Shown: positions 6,257 to 12,851 of the stretch, piece by piece
Numbering within the stretch: the stretch's first letter is position 1
Layout of the letters: each line of letters opens with the position of its first letter
Source of the DNA: Bacillota bacterium
Lineage (GTDB): Bacteria; Bacillota_I; Bacilli_A; RFN20; CAG-288
Direction of reading: 5' to 3'
Length of the DNA: 15,448 nucleotides
Assembly: GCA_023459795.1 (NCBI GenBank)
Contig: JAEWSP010000007.1
Span: forward strand, 1-15,448
Made by a program: the position numbers and the translations under genes
Notes under the pieces: model-generated
What the model was told of the DNA's origin: nothing
What the model saw: the letters and a program-made list of their open reading frames with translations, nothing else
Databases searched by the model: none

Positions 6257-6413
6257 GGAGCATTCTTTTCCTATTGCTATAGGGAGGAGAAAAAATCAAA
6301 AGAAAAAAAGACAACAAATCATTGGTTTCTTACAGAAAATATTGGAAATAGTCAATTTAATGAAACGGCAAAATCCAACATTCTTTCGGCTTTTCTTGGG
6401 TTTCAGAAGAAAG
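6257..6413. other. Intergenic stretch without a recognised feature
   Basis: Between the divergent ECF and htpG control regions the sequence is A-rich and shows no open frame with a ribosome binding site on either strand. A short duplicated ATAGG(G)AG motif at 6254-6260 and 6280-6288 is the only structure noticed. Confidence 0.5.
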
Positions 6414-6440
6414 TTGGCACTCACTACTTGAAACTGCTAA
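6414..6440 (+). promoter_or_regulatory. CIRCE-like HrcA operator
   Basis: TTGGCACTC, a 9-nt spacer and AACTGCTAA match the CIRCE consensus (TTAGCACTC-N9-GAGTGCTAA) at 15 of 18 arm positions. It overlaps the -35 box of htpG, so HrcA binding would block RNA polymerase. Mismatches at one left-arm and two right-arm positions suggest a weakened site. Confidence 0.7.
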
Positions 6441-6455
6441 TTTTTGAAATATAAT
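6428..6455 (+). promoter_or_regulatory. htpG promoter
   Basis: TTGAAA (6428-6433), a 16-nt spacer and a perfect TATAAT (6450-6455). The -35 lies inside the CIRCE-like site. The predicted start falls in the next palindrome. Confidence 0.8.
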
Positions 6456-6469
6456 AACTCTTAGTTATT
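6453..6469 (+). repeat. 17-bp palindrome at the htpG transcription start
   Basis: AATAACT-CTT-AGTTATT, perfect 7-bp arms, overlapping the end of the -10 box and the predicted start. It could be a second operator or a 5' hairpin just ahead of the AGGAGG site. Confidence 0.6.
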
Positions 6470-6484
6470 CCCAGGAGGCCGAAT

Positions 6485-8479
6485 ATGAAAGAAACGAAGG
6501 AGTTCCAGACGGAGTCGAAGCAGCTGCTGAATCTGATGATCAATTCAATCTACTCGAATCAGGAGATCTTCTTGCGCGAGCTTTTAAGCAACGCAAGCGA
6601 TGCCATCGACAAATATAAGTTCCTGTCGATCCAAGATCCAAGCAAGTATCCCCTCAAGGATCACTCGATCCGGATTGCAGTAAATAAGAAGGAAGGATCC
6701 ATCTCCATCACCGATACCGGTATCGGTATGGACAAGGACGATATGGAGAAGGATCTCGGCACTATCGCCAAGTCCGGAAGCAAGGACTTCGTTTCGAAGT
6801 TCTCGGAGATGAAAAAGAACAAGGATCTCGGCATCATCGGACAGTTCGGTGTCGGATTCTATTCCGCATTCATGGTCGGAAACAAGGTTACGGTAAAATC
6901 CAAGAAACTGGATTCCACTCCGCTTCTCTTTACCAGCGACGGAGTCGACTCTTATACGATTGAAGACTGCGATGCCGATGGTCTTTCTGCTTCCGGTTCC
7001 ATCGTCACTGTCTACCTGAAGAAAGATGTGGAAGGCCAGAACTATTCCGGATACCTCGAAGACTACAAGATCGAAGAACTCGTCAGGAAGTACAGCGATT
7101 ATATCAAGTACCCTATCAAGTTCCTGGAGACGAAGAAGGAACCGGATCTGGACAAGGACAAGAAGCCGATCAAGGACAAGTACCACGATGTCACGGAAGA
7201 CAAGACCCTCAACTCCATGGTTCCGCTCTGGAAGAAGAACAAGAGCGAAGTCACGGACAAGGCACTTGCCGATTTCTACAAGACCAAATTCGATGATTAC
7301 GAAGATCCGCTTATCTCCGTCTATGTCAAGGCAGAAGGCTTAGCCAACTATTCCGCCCTGCTCTTTATCCCTTCCCATGCCCCATACAATCTTTACAGCG
7401 AGAACTATGAGAAAGGCCTCGCCCTTTATAGCCAGGGGATCTTCATCCAGGACAAGTGCAAGGCCCTGATTCCGGATTACCTGAAGTTCGTCAAGGGACT
7501 AGTCGACAGCGAGGACTTCCCACTGAACATCTCCAGGGAGATGCTCCAGAAGTCTCCTGCCATGGACCGGATCTCTTCGGCTATCGAGACCAAGCTTCTC
7601 GAGAAGCTCAAGGATCTGTTGAAGAACGACCCGAAGAAATACAGCGATTTCTTCAAGGAATACGGAAATTACCTGAAGTTCGGTATCTATTCCACCTACG
7701 GAATGAAGAAGGATTCCCTGCAGGATCTATTGATCTATTCCGACCTCAGGAACGAGAAGGACAATACGAAAAAGATCTCCCTCAATGACTACGTCACTGC
7801 CATGGGCAAGGACCAGAAATTCATCTACTATGCTTCCGGAAAGACGGAAGACGAGATCAAGATGCTTCCGCAGATGGAAGCCTTCCGCAAGAACGGGAAG
7901 GATGTCCTCTTCCTGGATCAGGATATCGATGAATTCACTCTCCTCTCCATGCGGGACTACAAGCAGCACGAGTTCAAGAACATCGCCGAAGAGAATACGG
8001 AGATCAGCAAGGACGACAAGGCCAAGATCGATGACCTTGTATCCAAGAACAAGAGAATCCTCGATGACCTAACGGCATCCCTTGCCGGAAAGGTCGACGG
8101 AGTTAGCTTCTCCCTGGATCTTGCCGAAAGCCCGGTTGCCATCGCAACCAAGGCCGGTGTCAGTATGAACATGGAGCATGTGATGAGCAAGCAACCGGGT
8201 GCCACTCCGGAAGAGGCTCCCAAGGCGAAGAAGGTGCTCGAGATCAATCCGGATTCCCCGATCTTCAAGTCGATGCTTGGAGAAGGCGGGAACGACGAAA
8301 GAATCAAGAATTACGGACCTCTTCTCTATGAAGAGGCACGGCTACTGGAAGGTTATGAGATCGAAGACAAGAAATCCTTCGTCTCTTCCCTTAACAGCCT
8401 CTTAGGGACAGGCGTTGTGGAAGCAAAGCCTGTTGAATCTAAGCCTGTCGAAGCAAAGCCTGCTGATTCAAATAAGTAG
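6485..8479 (+). CDS. htpG: Molecular chaperone HtpG (Hsp90 family)
   Basis: HtpG is a cytoplasmic homodimeric ATP-dependent chaperone that acts on partly folded clients after heat or other stress. The N-terminal GHKL ATPase domain shows catalytic Glu32 and Mg-binding Asn36 (FLRELLSNASDAIDK), the nucleotide Asp77 (DTGIGM), and GQFGVGFYSAFMV. The middle domain contains the client and ATP-contact loop with Arg in LNISREMLQ, and the C-terminal dimerisation domain follows. At 664 residues it is some 30 longer than common HtpG, largely through a Lys/Pro/Glu tail built of four 5-residue units. The ATG at 6485 follows CCAGGAGGCC. It is monocistronic, with a CIRCE-like operator, a strong promoter and a strong terminator. 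All catalytic residues are present. Confidence 0.97.
   Translation: MKETKEFQTESKQLLNLMINSIYSNQEIFLRELLSNASDAIDKYKFLSIQDPSKYPLKDHSIRIAVNKKEGSISITDTGIGMDKDDMEKDLGTIAKSGSKDFVSKFSEMKKNKDLGIIGQFGVGFYSAFMVGNKVTVKSKKLDSTPLLFTSDGVDSYTIEDCDADGLSASGSIVTVYLKKDVEGQNYSGYLEDYKIEELVRKYSDYIKYPIKFLETKKEPDLDKDKKPIKDKYHDVTEDKTLNSMVPLWKKNKSEVTDKALADFYKTKFDDYEDPLISVYVKAEGLANYSALLFIPSHAPYNLYSENYEKGLALYSQGIFIQDKCKALIPDYLKFVKGLVDSEDFPLNISREMLQKSPAMDRISSAIETKLLEKLKDLLKNDPKKYSDFFKEYGNYLKFGIYSTYGMKKDSLQDLLIYSDLRNEKDNTKKISLNDYVTAMGKDQKFIYYASGKTEDEIKMLPQMEAFRKNGKDVLFLDQDIDEFTLLSMRDYKQHEFKNIAEENTEISKDDKAKIDDLVSKNKRILDDLTASLAGKVDGVSFSLDLAESPVAIATKAGVSMNMEHVMSKQPGATPEEAPKAKKVLEINPDSPIFKSMLGEGGNDERIKNYGPLLYEEARLLEGYEIEDKKSFVSSLNSLLGTGVVEAKPVESKPVEAKPADSNK
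8417..8476 (+). repeat. Four tandem 15-bp units encoding the HtpG tail
   Basis: The last 20 codons fall into four 15-bp units coding VEAKP, VESKP, VEAKP and ADSNK; units 1 and 3 differ at one base. Being in-frame, slippage would change tail length without breaking the protein. Confidence 0.8.
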
Positions 8480-8485
8480 TAGAAA

Positions 8486-8522
8486 AGAAAGAGGATTCCT
8501 TTTTAGGAATCCTCTCTTTTTT
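8486..8522 (+). terminator. htpG intrinsic terminator
   Basis: AGAGGATTCCT (8490-8500) and AGGAATCCTCT (8505-8515) form a perfect 11-bp stem with a TTTT loop, then C and six T. The minus-strand side is also T-rich, so it may serve the convergent tcdA too. Confidence 0.92.
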
Positions 8523-8557
8523 GTATAGCAACTTCTGTTAATCGAAACGGGTTTAGT

Positions 8558-9283
8558 TTATTTCATTCCATCCAAGAGGTCTTTCACGACTTCGTATCCG
8601 ATCAGGATCCCGGCGGTTGCGGGGACGAATACCATAGAGCCTGGAACGCTCTTCTTTCCCGGGGGAAGAGGCTCCGTCGAGGAAGAGAGAACAGGAGCAG
8701 GCGGTTCTTCGGAATAGCATACCTTAAGGGAAGCGATCCCTTCTTTTCTCAGTTCGTGGCGCAGGACTTTTGCGAGAGGGTCGCCGGAAGTAGCAAAGAC
8801 ATCTCCTATCTTCAGTTTGGTAGGATCCAGCCTTCTTCCGCAGCCCAAGCAGGATATAAGAGGAATATGGAACTCCTTGGCCTTCTTGGCAAGAAGGATC
8901 TTTGCCGAGACCGTATCGATGGCATCGACTATGTAGTCGAAGGAGGAGAAAGGTATCCCTTCCTCCTTCCCGGGAAGGAGGAACAGGTCGTAGAGATTCA
9001 CAGCAGTATTAGGATCTATCTCCCAGACTCTCTCCTTGGCTACCTCCGTCTTCTTCCTGCCGACAGTCTTTTCCGTTGCCAGTATCTGGCGGTTGAGGTT
9101 AGAGAAAGAAAAAGTATCCCCGTCGAAGAGATCCAAGGTTCCTATCCCGGCTCTTGCCAGGGACTCCACGGCATATCCTCCTACACCGCCGAGTCCGAAT
9201 ACGGCGACCCGCTTATGCCGTAAGGCATCCTGCTTTTCTTTTCCGATCAGCATCTCGCTCCTCGTATACCGGTCCTGTTCCAT
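8558..9283 (-). CDS. tcdA: tRNA threonylcarbamoyladenosine dehydratase
   Basis: TcdA (CsdL) uses ATP to dehydrate t6A37 of ANN-decoding tRNAs to the cyclic form ct6A. It is an E1-like ThiF-fold enzyme. The 241-residue product starts MEQDRYTRSEMLIG and has the nucleotide loop FGLGGVGGYAVES (29-41). The ATP/Mg-binding acidic pair in LFDGDTFSFSNLNRQ comes next, with the conserved NLNRQ at 62-66. Family hallmarks KVCYSEEPP and FVPATAGILIGYEV are near the C-terminus. It has the family's normal length and no HesA/MoeB rhodanese or zinc extension. The ATG at 9283 has AAGGGAG about 10 nt upstream. It lies 17 nt after the stop of the glycerophosphodiesterase gene and is probably co-transcribed with it. 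The ThiF superfamily is certain; the TcdA subfamily is likely from the CYSEEPP motif. Confidence 0.92.
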   Translation of the reverse strand: MEQDRYTRSEMLIGKEKQDALRHKRVAVFGLGGVGGYAVESLARAGIGTLDLFDGDTFSFSNLNRQILATEKTVGRKKTEVAKERVWEIDPNTAVNLYDLFLLPGKEEGIPFSSFDYIVDAIDTVSAKILLAKKAKEFHIPLISCLGCGRRLDPTKLKIGDVFATSGDPLAKVLRHELRKEGIASLKVCYSEEPPAPVLSSSTEPLPPGKKSVPGSMVFVPATAGILIGYEVVKDLLDGMK

Positions 9284-9300
9284 GGTCTGTTTTCTCCCTT

Positions 9301-10035
9301 CTAGAGAAGCTTGTTCTTTTCCCGCAAGGCTTCCTTCACGATCTTATGGTCCATTTCCTGGAAGGTCAGGGTAGTGCAGGTAGGAAGAAGCTTCTTCATC
9401 TCTTCTTCGTTCTTTACGGTCCAGTAGGAGACGAAGTGGTTCCGGCTGTAACGGATTGTCTTCTTGTCCGAGGAAAAGCTCTTTCCCAGATCCAATCCGT
9501 CGAAGAGGAAACGGAAGAAGAAGAAGGAAGGATGTTCTTTTCCGACAAGGAGAAGGGTTCTGTACTTCTTTTGGAAAGGAAGGAGAGCAAGGGGAGAGAA
9601 GGAGATGATCAGGACCTTCTTTTTGTCATATCCGGAGATTTCTTCCAGGACCGCTTTGGAAAGATAGGCTGCGTTATGCTTTGGCTTAAGCTCCAATACG
9701 ATTCCGTTCTGGTTGTTCCAAAGAGATAGGGCTTCTCCTAACGTAGGAAGGCTCTCTCCGTCCGAAAGAGAGTAGTCCTTCCGGATTCCTTCCAGCGTCA
9801 GTTTTTCGATGGATCCCTTCTTCCCCGTTGTCCTGAAAAGGTCGCTGTCATGGGAAACGACAGTCTTTCCGTCTTTTGTCAGATGGACATCCAGTTCAAA
9901 AGCCAAACAGTTGTCGATTGCATGCTGGAAGGCTTTCCTGGAATTCTCCGGGATGCCTTTCCCAAACAGTCCGCGGTGGGCAATCCCTAAAAGGAAAGAA
10001 GGATCAATCAAGGACTTCATCTTCTCTTTTTCCAT
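9301..10035 (-). CDS. Glycerophosphodiester phosphodiesterase family protein
   Basis: This 244-residue TIM-barrel enzyme hydrolyses glycerophosphodiesters to glycerol-3-phosphate and an alcohol, salvaging phospholipid or teichoic-acid head groups. The catalytic signature is complete: HRG at 20-22, EN at 30-31, the metal ligands Glu47 and Asp49 in FELDVHLTKDG, and His62 in SHDSD. ELKPK carries a further metal-site Glu. There is no signal peptide or transmembrane domain, so it acts in the cytoplasm. The ATG at 10035 follows an excellent CCAGGAGGAGAG site. It is the first gene of a two-gene unit with tcdA; the pairing has no obvious metabolic logic. The phosphate substrate is not determined by the sequence. 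Confidence 0.92.
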   Translation of the reverse strand: MEKEKMKSLIDPSFLLGIAHRGLFGKGIPENSRKAFQHAIDNCLAFELDVHLTKDGKTVVSHDSDLFRTTGKKGSIEKLTLEGIRKDYSLSDGESLPTLGEALSLWNNQNGIVLELKPKHNAAYLSKAVLEEISGYDKKKVLIISFSPLALLPFQKKYRTLLLVGKEHPSFFFFRFLFDGLDLGKSFSSDKKTIRYSRNHFVSYWTVKNEEEMKKLLPTCTTLTFQEMDHKIVKEALREKNKLL

Positions 10036-10062
10036 GATTTCTCTCCTCCTGGGTCAGCCTTA

Positions 10063-10068
10063 ATTATA
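10063..10068 (-). promoter_or_regulatory. -10 box of the glycerophosphodiesterase-tcdA unit
   Basis: A perfect TATAAT on the minus strand, about 30 nt before the start codon. The -35 position is not recognisable (AGATAA at 17 nt). Confidence 0.5.
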
Positions 10069-10141
10069 CGGCAAAAAGAAACCTTTTATCTTCTCTGCTT
10101 TGCAGTCACAGAAAAGGACAATGAAGACTACCTATAATCCG

Positions 10142-10688
10142 TTACTCTATAGGAAACCTTGTACACTGGAAAAGATAATCTCCAAGGCTTACTGTTTTGT
10201 AGTAATCGTACCCAGCCCTTAGGACAGTCCAGTGCATTTCTTCGGAATCGAGAATGTTTTTGGAGGAATCCAGAAGATCATAGCTTGCAGAAACATAATC
10301 GTAATCATCATTTGCGTGCAGATCGAACTTGATTTCCGTCCCAAGTTCCTGGTTCGTAACCGATAATGTTGGCTTTTTCTTTACTACCAGTCCTGCATTG
10401 CCTTGATTGTTTCCGTTGTTAAAGGCTTCGTTCTGGTTATTGCGGTACACAAAAAAGATAACAGTTCCAAAAATGGCAACAAAAAGGAAAATAATAAAAG
10501 GGCGAACAAACCTGGATGCTTTACGGAATATTTGCCATCCACGCTGCGGAACCGGAAGAGGAAGAAGAAGGATAGGAGGGAGAAGAAGAAACAGAAATAT
10601 CTTTCCTATCGGAGACCCTTGCCCCGCAGGAAGGGCAGAAAGTATCTTCGTCTTCCATTTAATGTCCGCATTTCGTGCAGTATTTCAT
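10142..10688 (-). pseudogene. Zinc-ribbon, single-TM protein broken by a stop and a frameshift
   Basis: A GGGGG-type ribosome binding site precedes ATG 10688, which reads MKYCTKCGH and then TAA (10661-10659). The same frame resumes at once with MEDEDTFCPSCGARVSDRKD, completing a typical two-CxxC zinc ribbon, and enters a Ser-rich linker before a second TAA (10523-10521). In another frame the protein continues as IFRKASRFVRPFIIFLFVAI, a transmembrane helix, then YRNNQNEAFNN and an extracellular-type domain to a TAA at 10142. Restored, it would be about 180 residues: zinc ribbon, linker, helix and C-terminal beta-type domain, a layout common for Bacillota zinc-ribbon membrane proteins. The linker is coded by CTT/TCT-rich repeats, but these are triplet units and cannot by slippage shift frame. 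The C-terminal part could still be translated from GTG 10450. Confidence 0.7.
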
Positions 10689-10890
10689 AAAGCCCCCTTT
10701 GCAACAAGCCCATGTATTCTATTCCTTTCCAATCCACTTTATCGACCTTATCTAGAACTCCCGGAGAATAGTCCATTCCGTTTACCAGGCATCCGTCATT
10801 CCCTGATCTCCATCAGCAAAAACCGCCTTTCCCCATCGGCCTTCCAAATCGCTTTTAATTACGATTCGTTTTCCTTTAGTTATCGGCTTT

Positions 10891-10899
10891 TGCTATAAT
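10891..10899 (+). promoter_or_regulatory. Extended -10 promoter of the paralogue pair
   Basis: TGCTATAAT is a perfect extended -10; the -35 position (TTCCTT) is weak. It is followed by GAGGAG and the ATG at 10926. Confidence 0.7.
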
Positions 10900-10925
10900 A
10901 TCATTTAACAGAGGAGTGAAGGCTT

Positions 10926-11366
10926 ATGGAAGAAAAACAAGACGAATACATGACCCAGACGAATCTCATGACCTGTGAGAACATTGTGGACTACTGCTGG
11001 AGCAAATATGCCAAGGTCCATCCCGTGTTCAAGCCGGAAGGAAGCAAGTCCGTCCAGGTGAAGATCCTGACGAAGGATCTCCTGACCGGAGATTCCCTTC
11101 TTTCCCGTTACCAGGTTTCGGACAAGGCACATCTAGGACTCCGCCGCGGACAGGAATATTCCGTCGACTGCGTGGACTTCACGGCAGCGGATGAAAAAGG
11201 GGAGATGCTCAGCAAGGGCAGCCTCGTCGTCTGCTACGATGCCAAGACGAAGTGGTTCCTCCTCTTCCTTTTTGCTGGAGAGAACAAGATCGTTCCGATC
11301 ATCAAGATCACCCAGAAGAAGAAGCTGTTCCACAGCTTCCCGACCGAGATGGTCGAAGATTTCTAA
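10926..11366 (+). CDS. Unrecognised protein, first of a tandem paralogue pair
   Basis: I do not recognise this 146-residue protein. It is soluble, with no signal peptide or membrane segment. An N-terminal helical part (TQTNLMTCENIVDYCWSKYA) is followed by a basic middle part and a beta-rich C-terminal half (KGSLVVCYDAKTKWFLLFLF and following), ending HSFPTEMVEDF. It shares with the next gene the pattern TNL..C.NI.DY.W, then FKPE, TG..LS, G...G.EY, an SKG/SEG-L motif before a hydrophobic strand, and S..TEMV at the end, so the two arose by duplication. The start follows AGAGGAG and a clear promoter. The stop is 12 nt before the second gene, indicating one transcript. Codon usage matches neighbouring genes, which argues for a resident, not recently acquired, gene. 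Confidence 0.8.
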   Translation: MEEKQDEYMTQTNLMTCENIVDYCWSKYAKVHPVFKPEGSKSVQVKILTKDLLTGDSLLSRYQVSDKAHLGLRRGQEYSVDCVDFTAADEKGEMLSKGSLVVCYDAKTKWFLLFLFAGENKIVPIIKITQKKKLFHSFPTEMVEDF

Positions 11367-11378
11367 GGACCTTAGGAC

Positions 11379-11849
11379 ATGGACGAACAAGACCTCGGAA
11401 AGACGATGTACGAGACGAGGACGAATCTTTTGTGCTGTGCAAACATCATCGACTACCTCTGGAGGAGATGCGACAAGAACAGCAACCCCTTCAAGCCTGA
11501 GACAGCCGCGGATATCATCACGAAGACCCTGGAGCAAGACGTAAAGACCGGAAAAGACATCCTCTCTGTCTTCAATATCGATCCCAAGGACATCAAGGCC
11601 TCCGGTATCAAGAAGGGAACGGAATACCATTTCGATATCTGCTCCTTCTATACCCGTTCCTTCAGCAAGGCGAAGGTTTCGGAAGGAATGCTTGCCTTGG
11701 TCTATAAGCCGGACAGGAACCTGTCTTCCCTTTTCCTAATCGGCGAACATGCCGAAGGGGAGAAGAGGAAGCTGAAGCTTCTGATCCGTTCCAAGCAGAA
11801 GGTAGGGCTTTTCGGTTCCTACCAGACGGAGATGGTCACTTTCTATTAG
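11379..11849 (+). CDS. Unrecognised protein, second of a tandem paralogue pair
   Basis: This is a 156-residue soluble protein of unknown function. It aligns end to end with the preceding gene product: RTNLLCCANIIDYLWRRC near the start, PFKPET, KTGKDILS, IKKGTEYHFDICSF, SEGMLALVYKP, a hydrophobic strand LSSLFLIGEH, and SYQTEMVTFY at the end. By eye identity is only about 30 per cent, so the duplication is old and the copies may form a heteromer or have separate roles. The start at 11379 has AGGAC immediately upstream and a weak site; Met10 is an alternative. It is translated from the same message as its paralogue and is followed by a terminator. Confidence 0.8.
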   Translation: MDEQDLGKTMYETRTNLLCCANIIDYLWRRCDKNSNPFKPETAADIITKTLEQDVKTGKDILSVFNIDPKDIKASGIKKGTEYHFDICSFYTRSFSKAKVSEGMLALVYKPDRNLSSLFLIGEHAEGEKRKLKLLIRSKQKVGLFGSYQTEMVTFY

Positions 11850-11857
11850 GTTGACGG

Positions 11858-11887
11858 AGCTGCTCTTCGGCAGCTTTTCTTTCTTAT
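11858..11887 (+). terminator. Intrinsic terminator of the paralogue pair
   Basis: AGCTGC, a TCTTCG loop and GCAGCT, followed by TTTTCTTTCTT. It lies 9 nt after the second stop codon and before the nucleotidyltransferase gene. Confidence 0.85.
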
Positions 11888-11920
11888 TCTTTTTTGAAAA
11901 ATAAAAAGAGGTAACACATT

Positions 11921-12778
11921 ATGGAAACAACGCTCGTCATTATGGCTGCTGGTATGGGAAGCCGTTTCGGAGGACTCAAGCAGGCAACTCCGATCACGGA
12001 GGACGGACTGGGTATTCTAGACTTCAGCGTCTATGATGCCAAGAAGGCCGGCTTCTCCGATGTCGTCATCATCCTCCGCAAGGAAATCCAGGACGAATTC
12101 AAGAAGAAGATCGGCTTCCGTCTCGAGAAGCGCATGAAGACGACTTATGTCCTCCAGGATACGGACCATATGCCGGAAGGAAGAACCAAGCCTTTCGGAA
12201 CCGGACATGCCATCCTTGCCATCAGGGGAGTCGTCCATAACCCGTTCTGCATCATCAATGCCGACGATTACTACGGACCCCATGCTTTCAAGGAAATCCA
12301 GGAGCACCTCTCCCATGCTGAGCCGGGCAAGTATGCCATGGTTGCCTATGAGCTTGGCAAGACCTTAAGCCCGAACGGCACCGTCACCAGAGGCGTCTGC
12401 ACTTTGGACAAAAACGGAATGCTTAAGGATATCGAGGAAGTCCACGCAATCGACAGCAAGGGATTCTGCAACTACCGCGGAAAGGATCAGATTCTTTCCG
12501 GAAAGACCCCGGTTTCGATGAACCTCTGGGGACTGACCCCGGAATTCATCGATATCCTGGACGATGGCTTCAAGGATTTCGAGAAGTCCGCTAACCTCCT
12601 CAAGGATGAGTACCTCCTTCCGGACGTCGTCGGAAAGTGCATGGAGAAGAAGACAGCCACCGTGAAGGCTTACCAGAACGAAGACCAGTGGTTCGGTATG
12701 ACCTACAAGGAAGACCTTCCTTCCATGAAGGCGTTCATCAAGAACGTCCTGGCAGAAGGATACTATCCTGGCATCTAA
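11921..12778 (+). CDS. Sugar-phosphate nucleotidyltransferase-like protein
   Basis: The 285-residue product has the NTP-transferase Rossmann-like fold. The nucleotide-binding motif MAAGMGSRFGGLKQ is at 8-21, followed by GTGHA at 93-97 and the metal-binding NADDYYG at 113-119. These enzymes couple a sugar phosphate to an NTP to give a nucleotide sugar for envelope polymers. The family member is unclear: the GGLKQ variant and the length resemble uncharacterised 'nucleotidyltransferase' proteins that are distinct from GalU, RmlA and GlmU, and no C-terminal left-handed helix is present. The ATG at 11921 follows AAAGAGG. No clear promoter is seen between the preceding terminator and the gene, so it may depend on read-through or a weak promoter in the A/T-rich spacer (11880-11910). 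Confidence 0.87.
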   Translation: METTLVIMAAGMGSRFGGLKQATPITEDGLGILDFSVYDAKKAGFSDVVIILRKEIQDEFKKKIGFRLEKRMKTTYVLQDTDHMPEGRTKPFGTGHAILAIRGVVHNPFCIINADDYYGPHAFKEIQEHLSHAEPGKYAMVAYELGKTLSPNGTVTRGVCTLDKNGMLKDIEEVHAIDSKGFCNYRGKDQILSGKTPVSMNLWGLTPEFIDILDDGFKDFEKSANLLKDEYLLPDVVGKCMEKKTATVKAYQNEDQWFGMTYKEDLPSMKAFIKNVLAEGYYPGI

Positions 12779-12817
12779 AAGGAAGTTGCTACCTAAGAAG
12801 AATACTTTCAATATATA

Positions 12818-12847
12818 AAAAAAGGAGGCTTCTTGCCTCCTGTTTTT
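12818..12847 (+). terminator. Bidirectional terminator between the nucleotidyltransferase gene and pepC
   Basis: AGGAGGC (12823-12829), loop TTCTT and GCCTCCT (12835-12841). TTTTTT follows on the plus strand and seven T on the minus strand, so it serves both convergent genes. Confidence 0.92.
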
Positions 12848-12851
12848 TGTT

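Noticed and set aside
10545..10600. Phase-variable repeat in the Ser-rich linker of the zinc-ribbon gene
   Set aside because: The repeat units are triplets (CTT/TCT), so slippage would not shift the frame; the lesions look like plain decay.
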